NCBI RefSeq assembly: GCF_014646355.1
Contig: NZ_BMNH01000005.1
Coordinates: forward strand, 167,207-231,206
DNA: 64,000 bases
Direction of reading: 5' to 3'
From: Nonomuraea cavernae
Lineage (GTDB): Bacteria; Actinomycetota; Actinomycetes; Streptosporangiales; Streptosporangiaceae
The notes beneath the pieces are model-generated. The model searched no databases and was not told where the DNA came from. It worked only from the letters and a program-made list of their open reading frames with translations. A program made the translations under genes and the position numbers. Below are positions 44,203 through 53,606 of this stretch, piece after piece; within the stretch, counting starts at the first letter, position 1, and each line of letters opens with the position of its first letter.

Positions 44203-47007
44203 GTGGACCTGCCCACGTACACCAACATCTGGCGAATCGAGAAGCGGCTCTACAAGCTGTACGACCTACGGCTGCCGATGCCGCTCCCCATCGTCTGGAT
44301 CGGCGTGTTCGTCGGCGTGTTCGTGCCGTGGTCGCTCCTGTTGTTCCTGGTCGGCGTGCCGGTGGCGATGCCGTGGCACGTTCTCTATCTCGTGCCGCCC
44401 GGGATCGTGACCTGGCTGTCCACCCGGCCCGTCATCGAGGGCAAGCGCCTCACCGAGCTCCTGGAGTCGCAGCTCCGCTACCTCGGGCAGCCGCGCGCCT
44501 GGTACCGTCTCGCGCCCGCCACCGAGCCCGAGACGATCACCTTCTCCGGCCGCGTCTGGCACACCATGCCGGCCCGCGTACGCGTGAAGAAGCGGCGCAA
44601 GGCGCGCCAGCCCAAACGCTCGGCCCAGCGGGCGGGCGGGCCGCGCCAAGTGCGTCCCGCCGTGGCCGCCGCCGCTGCCGCGGCCGCCCAGGCCCCGCTC
44701 GCCGAGCCCGCGTCCAGCCGCTCAGCCCGGGGTTCCGCCTCCCGCCGAGGCACCGCCCCCGCCCTCTCACAGGATCTTCACGCGGTGCGTGGCGAGGTCG
44801 TCACGAAGGACGTCTCGCCCATGCGGTGGGGGGAGTTGTCCGTTTCCGGCGATTCCCCAGGCGTCACTCGGGCCCTCGATGCGGGCACCGGCGCGCCCCC
44901 CGCTACGGAACTGTCACCGGCCGGAACATCCCCCGTCCGGAGCGCCGCGACGGGTGCCGCCCAGCCCATGACGGGGACCGCCCAGCCCGCTACGGATCGC
45001 TCGCCGCGTGGCCCCGAGAGACGTGCCGCCCGGGATGCCGGGCCCACGGAGGCGCGTGAGCGGTCCGGGCCCACGGTGGGGAAGCCCATCGACACCGAGG
45101 CGTTGCGGCGGCTGCGCAGACTCGCGGCGACCGCCGACGCCCAGCCGTCCACACCTTCGCCGACGTCCGCGGCAGCCTCTCCCGTCTCCGACCGCGCGAC
45201 CTCCGGAGCCTCCACGTCGTCCGGACCGGCAACTGACGGCTCCGCCTCCGATGACTCGACATCCGCCAAGCCCGTGCCCGCCGGACCGGTGTCCGCCGAA
45301 TCCGTGTCCGTCGAGTCCGGGGGCGTTGGAGCCGCGCCGGATCGGTCGGTGTCGGCCGGGTCCGCGGCTGTGACGTCTGGGTCCGGAGAGTCCGAGTCGG
45401 CCGGGTCCTCCTCCGACGAGCCTGCGGTGGCTGACGCGACCTTCGGAAGGTCTACGTCGCCCGGGTCAGCGGCTCGTGGGTCCATGTCGGCCGGGTCTGT
45501 GTCCGATGGGTCGGCGGTCGGCGATTCGGGGGCCGATGAGCCGGTGCCCGCTGAGTCCGCCTCCACCACGTCCCCGTCGGGTGAGCCCGCGCCGGCCGAG
45601 CCGGTGGCCGGAGAAGCGGTTTCCGCTGGGTCGGCGTCCAGCGGGTCGGCGTCCAGTGGGTCTACGTCCGGCGGGTCCGTGGCTGGTGAGGTGGAGACGG
45701 CCCGTGAGGACGAGGTCGCGCGGATGCAGCACCGTAAGGGGCAGCCGCCCCGGCAGGTGCCGCCGCTGGACGCGCGGCGGAGCCGGCCGCAGGCCGGTCA
45801 GACGGTCCGTCGCGACCAGGGAGCCGGCGCCCCGGTACGGCGGGCCGGTGAGGGCGTCTCGGCCGGTGCTCGTCGCGACGAGGACACCAGGCGGAACGAC
45901 ACGGCTCCGGCGGCCCGTGAGGGCAGCGCACGGCGGGGCGAGGGGGTCGCCGACACCGGCGTCACCAGGCGAAACGAAGGCGTGGCGGCTTCGGTGGCTC
46001 GTGACGGGGGCACCGGACCGCGGCCTGTGGTGACCGGGTCGCGGGAGGCACGGGTGCGCCGGGTGGAGTCCGTCGTGGGACGTGACTCCGGCGGGTGGCG
46101 GCGGATCGCCCAGGTGGTCGTCGGCGGCGGCGGGGTGCGGAGCGACGGCTCGGAGATCGACGAGGCCAGGGCGAGAGGGGTGTTCAGCGGCAGCCGCCGG
46201 ATCGTGGTGCTCGGTTGCACGGGCGGCGCCGGACAGAGCACGACCGCGTTGATGCTCGGCCACACGCTGGCCACCTACCGAGACGACAAGGTGATCGCCG
46301 TCGACGCCAACACCGGCGGCAACACCCTGACCAGCAGGATCACGCCGGAGACGCCGGAGACGCTCGCGTCGCTGCTGGCCGGGCTGCACCAGGTCAGCGG
46401 CTACCTGACGATGCGCGGCTACACGACCCGTACGGCGTCGGGCCTGGAGGTGATCGGGGCCGACTCCGACGCGGAGGCGGAGCAGCGGCTGACCGATCGC
46501 ACGCTGTTCTCCGACCACCGGCTGGGGCAGGTCATGCACCTGCTCGACCGGCACTACAAACTGGCCGTCATCGATCCGGCGGCCGCGCTGGCCGCGCGGG
46601 TCCTGCCGTACGCGGACCAGCTGGTGCTGGTGGTGCCCGCGAGCGAGGAGGCGCCGGAGGCGGTCGCGATGACGTACGAGTGGCTCGACGGGCACGGGTG
46701 CGCGGACCTGCGGCGGCGGGCGGTCATGGTGGTCAACGGGGTGAGCAGGCGTTCGATGGCCGACGTCGAGCAGGCGGAATCGGTGGCCAGCGGCAGGTGC
46801 CGGGCCATCGTCAGGGTCCCCTGGGAGGACGACCTGGCGCCGGGTGGCGCCGATGTCGTCGACCCGGGGCAGTTGCGCGCGGCCGGGCGGCGGGCCTATC
46901 TCGCCCTCGCCGGTGTCGTGGTCGCGGGCTTTTCGGCACAGACGGTGCGACCGAGCGAGGAGGAGTTGGCGAGTGACCCCCCGGGCACGAGAATCGGTGA
47001 GCGATAA
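44203..47007 (+). CDS. TcpE-family membrane protein fused to a MinD/ParA-like domain
   Basis: A 934-residue protein. GTG at 44203 was chosen for GAGGAGG 5 nt upstream; it starts MDLPTYTNIWRIEKRLYKL, the TcpE signature. Two TM segments lie at about 30-75. A basic stretch (120-160) leads to a disordered region that includes 33 tandem degenerate pentapeptides (about 329-493). The C-terminal MinD-like domain (about 660-915) has VVLGCTGGAGQSTTALML as P-loop (from residue 668) and VIAVDANTGGNTL. The invariant P-loop Lys is replaced by Gln, so ATP hydrolysis is doubtful. In clostridial plasmids TcpE is a conjugation scaffold without this fusion. Organisation recalls EspI of ESX-1 (disordered region plus MinD domain). 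Confidence 0.82.
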   Translation: MDLPTYTNIWRIEKRLYKLYDLRLPMPLPIVWIGVFVGVFVPWSLLLFLVGVPVAMPWHVLYLVPPGIVTWLSTRPVIEGKRLTELLESQLRYLGQPRAWYRLAPATEPETITFSGRVWHTMPARVRVKKRRKARQPKRSAQRAGGPRQVRPAVAAAAAAAAQAPLAEPASSRSARGSASRRGTAPALSQDLHAVRGEVVTKDVSPMRWGELSVSGDSPGVTRALDAGTGAPPATELSPAGTSPVRSAATGAAQPMTGTAQPATDRSPRGPERRAARDAGPTEARERSGPTVGKPIDTEALRRLRRLAATADAQPSTPSPTSAAASPVSDRATSGASTSSGPATDGSASDDSTSAKPVPAGPVSAESVSVESGGVGAAPDRSVSAGSAAVTSGSGESESAGSSSDEPAVADATFGRSTSPGSAARGSMSAGSVSDGSAVGDSGADEPVPAESASTTSPSGEPAPAEPVAGEAVSAGSASSGSASSGSTSGGSVAGEVETAREDEVARMQHRKGQPPRQVPPLDARRSRPQAGQTVRRDQGAGAPVRRAGEGVSAGARRDEDTRRNDTAPAAREGSARRGEGVADTGVTRRNEGVAASVARDGGTGPRPVVTGSREARVRRVESVVGRDSGGWRRIAQVVVGGGGVRSDGSEIDEARARGVFSGSRRIVVLGCTGGAGQSTTALMLGHTLATYRDDKVIAVDANTGGNTLTSRITPETPETLASLLAGLHQVSGYLTMRGYTTRTASGLEVIGADSDAEAEQRLTDRTLFSDHRLGQVMHLLDRHYKLAVIDPAAALAARVLPYADQLVLVVPASEEAPEAVAMTYEWLDGHGCADLRRRAVMVVNGVSRRSMADVEQAESVASGRCRAIVRVPWEDDLAPGGADVVDPGQLRAAGRRAYLALAGVVVAGFSAQTVRPSEEELASDPPGTRIGER
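45187..45681. repeat. 33 tandem degenerate 15-bp (pentapeptide) repeats
   Basis: The segment splits without gap into 33 pentapeptides such as SAGSA, SAESV, SDGSA, SSGST. Position 4 is Ser or Pro in most copies; positions 1 and 5 are usually Ser/Pro/Ala and Ala/Val/Thr. At the DNA level GGGTCNNNGTCNGCC-like units recur every 15 bp. Confidence 0.85.
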
Positions 47008-47054
47008 GTGAACAAGCGAGCAGGTCTGGCCCGTTCATGCGCCGAGGGGGCGGC

Positions 47055-49535
47055 ATGAGCAGGGCGTCGCGAACGCATCAGCGTCTGGCGGTCCGCTACT
47101 TCGACGACCGCATCCTGCTCAACGACACCAGCGCATGGGCGTACTTCCGCCTGCCGACGGTCAGTTACGAGTTCGTCACGCCCGAGGAGCGTGAGGCGCT
47201 GGCCACCAACATCACGATCGCGCTGGCCGCGATCAGGATGCCCGACGCCGAGGTCCACCTGAGGGTCGCGCACCGCACCTACCCGGCGGCCGAGTGGGCG
47301 ATGGCCCTCAACGGCACCTCCGACGAGGGCCCGGGATGGCGCGACTACCTGGAGGAGATGTACCGCCACGTCTGGGCGAAGGACTTCTGGTCCAAGGAGG
47401 TCTATCTCGGGGTGCGCCTCGGGGTGCGCGGCAAGCAGCTCGGCAGCGGAGTGCTGTCGCAGCTGTTCGGGTTCTACCAGCGGACCGAGAAGGCGCTCGG
47501 CCTCGAGGACGACAACGTGCCCGCCGCCGAGATCGGCAGATGGACCGAGCAGGCCGAACGGCTCGGCCGGGCACTCGCCTCCAGCGCCCTCTACGCCCGG
47601 CACGCCACCTCGGTCGAGGTGGCGTGGTTGTTCCAGCACGCGGCCATGGGCGCGCTCGGCGACCCGCCGCCGTCGGCCAGCCCGAAGCGGCGCTGGGGCA
47701 GGGGGGAGATCGAGTCGCTGGTCGAGGGGGAGATCCACAACGGCAGGTCGCTGCTGCGCGTCGTGCAACCGCAGGGCGACTCCTTCGTGGCCCACCTGTC
47801 GTTCGCCCGCTTCCCCGACCTGATGCCGTTCCCCGACGGCGAGCCGTGGATGCACTTCGCCGACCAGTTGCCGTTCCCGGTGGAGATCTCGTCCAGGATG
47901 CGGCTGATCCCGCCGGTCAAGGCGTCCAAGGACGTCGCCCGCAAGCTGGCGCACGCCCGTGACATGGACATCCACATCCGAGAGGCGGGCGCCGAGGCGC
48001 CGATCGCGCTGGCCGAGCAGATCGACGCGGCCCGCATGCTGGAGCACGGCATCACCAAGGAGCGGCTGCCCTTCGTGTACGGCTGGCACCGCCTGATCGT
48101 GTCGGCCCCGACCGAGGACATCTGCGTGCAGCGGGTCGAGGCGGTGGTCGAGCACTACCGCGACATGGGCATCGACGTGGTCAACTCGACGGGCGACCAG
48201 TTCTCGCTGTTCCGTGAGGCGTTGCCCGGCGAGAAGGTGGGGGTCAACGCCTACGCGCAGCGGCAGCCGCTGCGCACGATCGCGGGCGGCATGTGCACCG
48301 CGACCGTGGATCTCGGCGACCGGCTCGACGACGGCGCCGACGGCTGGCTGGGCCCGTACATCGGTGAGACCGTCGGCCGGGCCCGCAGCATCGTGCACTT
48401 CGACCCGCTGCTGGCCGCCTCTCGCAACCGGCCGACGGCCATCGCGATCACCGGCGAGCCGGGCGGCGGCAAGACCACGCTGGCGCTGCTGATGATCTAC
48501 CAGATGGCGCTGCGCGGGGTCACGGTCGCGGTGATCGACCCCAAGGGCGACGCCGAGTCGCTGGTGCGGCTCCTGCGGAAGCGGGGGCGCAAGGCGCGGA
48601 TCATCCCCCTGGGCTCGGCCTCGCCGGGCCTGCTCGATCCGTTCTCGTTCGGCGACGATCTCGCCGCCAAGAAGACCATGGCCACCGAGACGCTGCGGCT
48701 GCTGCTGCCGCGCATGTCGGAGGAGCGCGAGTCGGCGATGATCCAGGCCGTCGCGGCCGTCTCCAACGGCACCGACCCGTCGCTGGGCAAGGTCGTGGAG
48801 TTCCTGGAGCAGTCGCCCGACGCGGCGTCGAAGAACCTCGGCGCGGTGCTGCGTTCGATGTCGGAGATGCACCTGGCCAGGCTCTGCTTCGACCCGTCCG
48901 GTGGCGAGCAGATCGACAGCGAGGGCTGGACCACGGTGTTCACGCTGGGCGGGCTGACGCTGCCCGACGTGGCGACGGGCCGCGACGACTACTCCTACGA
49001 GCAGCGCCTGTCGGTGGCCCTGCTCTACCTGGTCTCCCAGTTCGCGCGCAGGCTGATGAACGGGCTCGACCGGCGCGCGCCCAAGGCGATCTTCCTGGAC
49101 GAGGCGTGGGCGATCACCTCGACTCCCGAGGGCGCCAAGCTGGTGCCCGAGGTCAGCCGGATGGGCCGGTCCCGCAACACCGCGCTCGTCCTCGTCTCCC
49201 AGAACGCCGGTGACCTGCTGAACGAGCAGGTGACCAACTGCCTGTCGTCCGTGTTCGCGTTCCGGTCCACCGAGCGGGTGGAGGTGGACCACGTGATGTC
49301 GTTGCTCGGCGTGGAGCCGTCCGAGGAGCACAAGGCGGTGCTGCGCTCGCTGGGCAACGGCGAATGCATTTTCCGCGATCTGGATGGCAGGGCGGGGCGC
49401 ATCGGAGTAGACCTGATCTCCGAAGAGCTGCTCCGCTGGCTCGACACGAATCCAACGCACGACAAACCCGACGACAGCGGGCATGATGATCTTCAAGGGG
49501 GAGTGGGCACCAGAGCGCAGGAGGTGCGGTCATGA
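47055..49535 (+). CDS. VirB4-like conjugation ATPase
   Basis: An 826-residue ATPase that would energise assembly or transport in a type IV-like apparatus at the cytoplasmic membrane face. The N-terminal half (1-430) is the VirB4/TraC N-domain; the C-terminal half has Walker A GEPGGGKTT (467-475), VIDPKGDAES and Walker B KAIFLDEAW (677-685), followed by RSRNTALVLVSQNAGDLL, the conserved Gln motif of VirB4/TraG. ATG at 47055 has GAGGGGG 5 nt upstream; ATG 47037 is weaker. Stop overlaps the next ATG (ATGA). Confidence 0.88.
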   Translation: MSRASRTHQRLAVRYFDDRILLNDTSAWAYFRLPTVSYEFVTPEEREALATNITIALAAIRMPDAEVHLRVAHRTYPAAEWAMALNGTSDEGPGWRDYLEEMYRHVWAKDFWSKEVYLGVRLGVRGKQLGSGVLSQLFGFYQRTEKALGLEDDNVPAAEIGRWTEQAERLGRALASSALYARHATSVEVAWLFQHAAMGALGDPPPSASPKRRWGRGEIESLVEGEIHNGRSLLRVVQPQGDSFVAHLSFARFPDLMPFPDGEPWMHFADQLPFPVEISSRMRLIPPVKASKDVARKLAHARDMDIHIREAGAEAPIALAEQIDAARMLEHGITKERLPFVYGWHRLIVSAPTEDICVQRVEAVVEHYRDMGIDVVNSTGDQFSLFREALPGEKVGVNAYAQRQPLRTIAGGMCTATVDLGDRLDDGADGWLGPYIGETVGRARSIVHFDPLLAASRNRPTAIAITGEPGGGKTTLALLMIYQMALRGVTVAVIDPKGDAESLVRLLRKRGRKARIIPLGSASPGLLDPFSFGDDLAAKKTMATETLRLLLPRMSEERESAMIQAVAAVSNGTDPSLGKVVEFLEQSPDAASKNLGAVLRSMSEMHLARLCFDPSGGEQIDSEGWTTVFTLGGLTLPDVATGRDDYSYEQRLSVALLYLVSQFARRLMNGLDRRAPKAIFLDEAWAITSTPEGAKLVPEVSRMGRSRNTALVLVSQNAGDLLNEQVTNCLSSVFAFRSTERVEVDHVMSLLGVEPSEEHKAVLRSLGNGECIFRDLDGRAGRIGVDLISEELLRWLDTNPTHDKPDDSGHDDLQGGVGTRAQEVRS

Positions 49536-51883
49536 AGATCCGGCTACCCAGGCGGCTCGCGTTCGTCCTGGCTCTCATCGTGGGCATCCTCGTGGTCCCG
49601 GTCGTCGTGGGCGGCTTCTCGCCGGCCGCCGCGGCTCCGTGTGACCTGTCGCCCGAGCTGACCCCCGAGGTGATCAACAGCGGCGTCGACGGCATGATCC
49701 AGCCGCCGACGCCCGAGGGCACCGCCCCGGCGCCCACCACCAACTACGCCCAGTTCGGCATGAGCGGCCAGTTCTGGCACACGTACGATCTGGGCTGTTC
49801 CGACATCGCCGCCGTCATGGGCAACGGCTGGGCCAACACGGTCTTCCTGTGGGCCAAGGCGATCGACCGGGTGACGATCACGACCTACCAGGCCGCGGCC
49901 ACCGAGGGACCGCTCCAGTCGATCAAGGACGTGGTCGACGACATCGTGATCAACCTGTCCAACGCGATGTACTGGCCCTACCTGCGGCCGATCGTGATCC
50001 TCGGCGCCATCTGGCTGGCCTGGTACGGCCTGATCCGCAAGCGGGCCACGACCACGGCCGAGGGCGTCATCTGGATGGTGCTCGCCGTCACGGTGGCGAC
50101 CTGGTTCTTCAGCAGGCCGGGCGACTTCACCGGGCTCGGCAAGGTCGTCACCGACAAGACGGGCGAGGTCGTCAACTCCGCCTTCTCCGGGCTGCCCGGC
50201 GCGGGCGGCGCCTCCTGCCTGCCCGGACCCGGCCAGAGCAATCCCGAGGTCAAGGCGGGCGGCTACGGCCAGGTCGGCACTCCAGGCGTCGACCAGAACG
50301 CCGACGCGCTGTGGTCCACGCTGGTCTGCAAGCCGTGGCTGGTCGGCATGTTCGGCACGTCCGACCCCAACGCGCCCGTGGTGCGCGACTACGGCCGGCT
50401 CATGCTGGAGACCCAGTCGATCCCCATGCCGCAGGCCGGTCAGGCCGCCGCCGACCCGGCCGCCCACCAGGCGAAGTACGCCGAGATCGCGGAGAAGCTC
50501 AAGGGTGATCCGCGCTTCGCCATCTTCCAGGGCAAGGACTGGACCAGCCGGCTCGGGGTGGCGATCGGCGCGCTCATCGCCGCCCTGGTCGCCGGGGTGC
50601 TCATCTTCCTGGTGGCGGTCTCGCTACTGGTGCTGAAGGTCGGCTTCCTGCTGTTGCTGATCCTCGGGCCGGTGTTCCTGCTGATCGGGGTCCATCCGGG
50701 CAGCGGCCGGATCATCGCGATGCGCTGGGTGGAGATGCTGGTCGGCACGCTGCTCCGGCAGGCCGTGCTGGCGCTCGTGCTCGGCGTGCTCGTGTACGGC
50801 TACGCGCTGATCATCTCCACCGCGATGCCGTGGGGGCTGCAGATCCTGTTCATGGCCCTGCTGACGATCGCGGTGTTCTTCTACCGCAGGCCGTTCCAGC
50901 ATCTGTTCGCCTCGATGAACGGCCACACGCTCACCACCCGGATGCTCGGCGACGCCGCCAGCTCGCGCACGCTGGAGCGGTCGTCGGTGGCGCTGCCGCC
51001 GGTGGCCGCGGCCCGCATCGGGCGGTGGGGCGCGAGCAAGGCCGAGCCGCTCGTCCAGGCGGCCGCGACGGGCACCGCGGCCGGTGCGGCCGCGGCGGCG
51101 GGCGTCGCGCAGGTTCGGGCCCGCGGCGAAGAGGCGGGCGGGGCGGGAGTGCAGCCGGGCACCCGGGTGCCCGCCACGGCCGCGCCGCTCAACACCGACC
51201 AGCAGGGCGGGAAGGCGGCGGGCCGGCAGGTCCCCGCACCGCGCAAGGGCGCGGCCCCGCCGCTCAACCTCGGCGGCACGCCGACTCGCACGCGCGGCGC
51301 CGCCGCCCCGGGCGGCCCGCCCGTGTCGTCGGGCGGGAGCGCTTCGGGGAGTGCTTCGGGCGGGAGCGCTTCGGGTGGTTCCGCGGGCGCCGGCGCCCGG
51401 GGGGGCTGGTTCGGCGGGCGTTCGGGCGGTGGGTGGGCGCCGCGCGCCGGCTCCCGGCCCCGGTCGAGCGGCTCGGGCGGTTCGGGTGGTTCCGGCTCTG
51501 GCGCGGGCGGGCTGCTCGGCGGCGGTTCGCGCTCCGGTGGCGGGTTGTTCGGCGGCGGATCCCGTTCGGGTGGTTCCGGCTCGGGTGGTTCCGGCGGTGG
51601 CGGGTTGTTCGGTGGCGGATCCCGGTCCGGTGGTCAGGGTGGTTCGCGGTCCGGTGGTGGTTCCGGTTCGGGGGGTTCCCGGTCCGGCGGCTCGGGCGGC
51701 TCCAGCAGCCGCCGATCCTCGGGCGGCGGGCCGTTCGGCGGCTCCTCGCGTGCCGCTGACGTGCCGTCGCCGCGCTCCGAGGCGCCCCCGCTCTGGCTGC
51801 CCAGCCGCCGGAGCAACGGCTCGGGCGGTGACGACCCGCCGGTGCCCTTCTGGCTCAAGCCCAACAGCCCGGACAAGGACTGA
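49532..51883 (+). CDS. VirB6/TcpH-like polytopic membrane protein with Gly/Ser-rich tail
   Basis: A 783-residue protein. An N-terminal signal or TM segment (about 8-35, ending AAAAP) is followed by an external domain, two TM segments (about 152-192), a soluble loop with Cys residues, and at least four TM segments (about 340-455). The cytoplasmic or external C-terminal 300 residues are Ala/Gly/Ser-rich, including GSGGSGGSG-type runs near 51480-51700. Position after VirB4 and topology match VirB6/TrbL/TcpH channel proteins. ATG overlaps the virB4-like stop, so translation is coupled. Confidence 0.8.
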   Translation: MKIRLPRRLAFVLALIVGILVVPVVVGGFSPAAAAPCDLSPELTPEVINSGVDGMIQPPTPEGTAPAPTTNYAQFGMSGQFWHTYDLGCSDIAAVMGNGWANTVFLWAKAIDRVTITTYQAAATEGPLQSIKDVVDDIVINLSNAMYWPYLRPIVILGAIWLAWYGLIRKRATTTAEGVIWMVLAVTVATWFFSRPGDFTGLGKVVTDKTGEVVNSAFSGLPGAGGASCLPGPGQSNPEVKAGGYGQVGTPGVDQNADALWSTLVCKPWLVGMFGTSDPNAPVVRDYGRLMLETQSIPMPQAGQAAADPAAHQAKYAEIAEKLKGDPRFAIFQGKDWTSRLGVAIGALIAALVAGVLIFLVAVSLLVLKVGFLLLLILGPVFLLIGVHPGSGRIIAMRWVEMLVGTLLRQAVLALVLGVLVYGYALIISTAMPWGLQILFMALLTIAVFFYRRPFQHLFASMNGHTLTTRMLGDAASSRTLERSSVALPPVAAARIGRWGASKAEPLVQAAATGTAAGAAAAAGVAQVRARGEEAGGAGVQPGTRVPATAAPLNTDQQGGKAAGRQVPAPRKGAAPPLNLGGTPTRTRGAAAPGGPPVSSGGSASGSASGGSASGGSAGAGARGGWFGGRSGGGWAPRAGSRPRSSGSGGSGGSGSGAGGLLGGGSRSGGGLFGGGSRSGGSGSGGSGGGGLFGGGSRSGGQGGSRSGGGSGSGGSRSGGSGGSSSRRSSGGGPFGGSSRAADVPSPRSEAPPLWLPSRRSNGSGGDDPPVPFWLKPNSPDKD

Positions 51884-51885
51884 AC

Positions 51886-52515
51886 ATGGCTCAGCAGGGT
51901 GACAGGCGGGGGCTGGCCTTCGCCGCCATCGTGGTGGTGATCGCCGCCGTCGGTCTCTACCTCACGATGTGGCCCGATTCTGGCGAATCGTCCGGTGAGC
52001 CTGTCGCGACCGCCAGCACGAGCGGCGCGCCGGCGGTTCCGGTCAACACGCCGCTGGCCACCGCGAGTGACGCGCCGTTCGACATCTACTCCTTCCTGCC
52101 CATGTCCAAGGAACAGCTCGCGGCGGCCGCCGACCTGGCTGAGCGGTTCACGGCCGCGTACGGCACCTTCAGCTACGAAGAGGACCCGGTGGCCTACGCC
52201 GACCGGGTGAAGGTGTTCACCACGGCCGACCTCGGCAACGTGCTGGCGAGGACCCTCTCCTCGCCGGGCACGGTCGACCGCAACCGCGCCGACGAGGTGG
52301 TCTCCACGGCTACGGCCAGGACGAAGGAGATCAGGTCGGTCGAGAAGACGTCCGTCGTCCTCGTCGTCACCGGCACCCAGCAGATCACCGCCAAGAGCGG
52401 GTCCAGGCAGCTCACCGAGGACTACGCCGTCACCGTGAGCCAGATGGGCACCGACTGGCGGGTCTTCGACCTTCAGCCGGCCGGTGACGGCCAGGACGGG
52501 GACACCGAGGGGTGA
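51886..52515 (+). CDS. Membrane-anchored NTF2-like protein, possible second VirB8-like subunit
   Basis: A 209-residue protein with one TM segment (about 9-27) and an external domain (about 70-200). The pattern LAERFTAAYGTFSYEEDP and TDWRVFDLQPAG fits an NTF2-like/VirB8-like periplasmic fold, like the second module of TcpC. ATG at 51886, 2 nt after the upstream stop. Its own stop overlaps the next GTG (GTGA). Confidence 0.65.
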   Translation: MAQQGDRRGLAFAAIVVVIAAVGLYLTMWPDSGESSGEPVATASTSGAPAVPVNTPLATASDAPFDIYSFLPMSKEQLAAAADLAERFTAAYGTFSYEEDPVAYADRVKVFTTADLGNVLARTLSSPGTVDRNRADEVVSTATARTKEIRSVEKTSVVLVVTGTQQITAKSGSRQLTEDYAVTVSQMGTDWRVFDLQPAGDGQDGDTEG

Positions 52516-53606
52516 ACTTCTCCCGCACCCGCGTGGTCCTGGCGTTAGGCGTCGCCGGGGCCCTGCTGCTCGCACTGATCATCATCTCGCCGATGCTCAT
52601 GACCTCGATCCCCTCGTTCATCGGCGACGGCGCGACGGACCCCGACTGCACCGGCGGCTCGCAGTCGGAGGAGGCCTCCGACTCGGCCGCCTCCGACATC
52701 CCGGCCGACTACCTGAAGCTCTACAAGGAGCACGGAGAGAAGATCGGCGTGCAGTGGAACATCCTGGCCGCGGTCGGCAAGCGGGAGACCGACCATGGCC
52801 GATCCGAACTGCCCGGCGTCAAGAGCGGCACCAACTCGTCGGGCGCGGCCGGACCCATGCAGTTCCTGATCAGCACCTGGGGCGGCAAGGCCAGGATCGA
52901 GATGTCCTCCCGCTTCAACGGCTACGCCTCCGACGGCGACGGTGACGGCATCGGCGACGTCTACAACCCGGCCGACGCCATCCTGGGCGCCGCCAGGATG
53001 CTCAAGCGCAACGGGGCCCCGGAGCAGGTCCGGCGGGCGCTGTTCGTCTACAACCGGGCCTGGTGGTACGTCGACCAGGTCGAGGAGATCGCCAAGCGTT
53101 ACGCCAAGTCCGGCGAGGTCGAGGTGCCGCCGCAGGCCGACGACTCGTGCGACGAGCCGCTGGTCGAGGCCGCGCCCAACGACGTGGTCGCCAAGATCCT
53201 GTCCTTCGCCCTGGCCCAGCGCGGCAAGCCGTACCTGTGGGGGGGCACCGGGCCCGACGCGTTCGACTGCTCGGGCATCATCTACGCGGCGTACCGGACG
53301 GCGGGGCTGTCGATCCCGCGCACCACGTTCGGGCAGTGGCCGTTCGGGGTGAAGGTCTCTCAGGGCAGCGAGCAGCCGGGCGACCTGGTCTTCTTCAACT
53401 CGGGGCCGGGCACGGGGCCCGACCGGCCCGGGCACGTGGGAATGGTCGTGTCGAAGGGGCAGATGATCGAGGCGCGGTGCCGCCTGTGCGGGCCGATCAA
53501 GGTCACGGGCTACGCGTCACGGGGCAACATCGTGGGCTTCACCCGGCCGCTGCAGAACTCCGACGTGATCGAGCAGCTCACAAGGCTGCGGAAGGCCTCT
53601 CTATGA
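52512..53606 (+). CDS. Bifunctional lytic transglycosylase/C40 (NlpC/P60) peptidase, VirB1/TcpG-like
   Basis: A 364-residue wall hydrolase. A signal anchor (about 8-32) precedes an SLT domain (about 65-205) with catalytic Glu in VGKRETDHGRS and GAAGPMQFLISTWGG, then an NlpC/P60 domain (about 225-350) with FDCSGIIYAAYRTAG (catalytic Cys), GDLVFF and PGHVGMVV (catalytic His). The SLT-NlpC pair is the usual peptidoglycan-opening enzyme of Gram-positive conjugation systems. GTG overlaps the preceding stop, and the stop overlaps the Nudix ATG. Confidence 0.9.
   Translation: MNFSRTRVVLALGVAGALLLALIIISPMLMTSIPSFIGDGATDPDCTGGSQSEEASDSAASDIPADYLKLYKEHGEKIGVQWNILAAVGKRETDHGRSELPGVKSGTNSSGAAGPMQFLISTWGGKARIEMSSRFNGYASDGDGDGIGDVYNPADAILGAARMLKRNGAPEQVRRALFVYNRAWWYVDQVEEIAKRYAKSGEVEVPPQADDSCDEPLVEAAPNDVVAKILSFALAQRGKPYLWGGTGPDAFDCSGIIYAAYRTAGLSIPRTTFGQWPFGVKVSQGSEQPGDLVFFNSGPGTGPDRPGHVGMVVSKGQMIEARCRLCGPIKVTGYASRGNIVGFTRPLQNSDVIEQLTRLRKASL

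Noticed and set aside
46896..49496. 866-residue open frame antisense to the VirB4-like gene
   Set aside because: The plus strand encodes an ATPase with Walker motifs; the antisense frame is His/Arg/Val-rich and has no domain.
51330..51720. GGTTCGGGTGGTTCCGG-type repeats as a CRISPR-like array
   Set aside because: They are in-frame Gly/Ser codons of the VirB6-like tail with no spacers of constant length.
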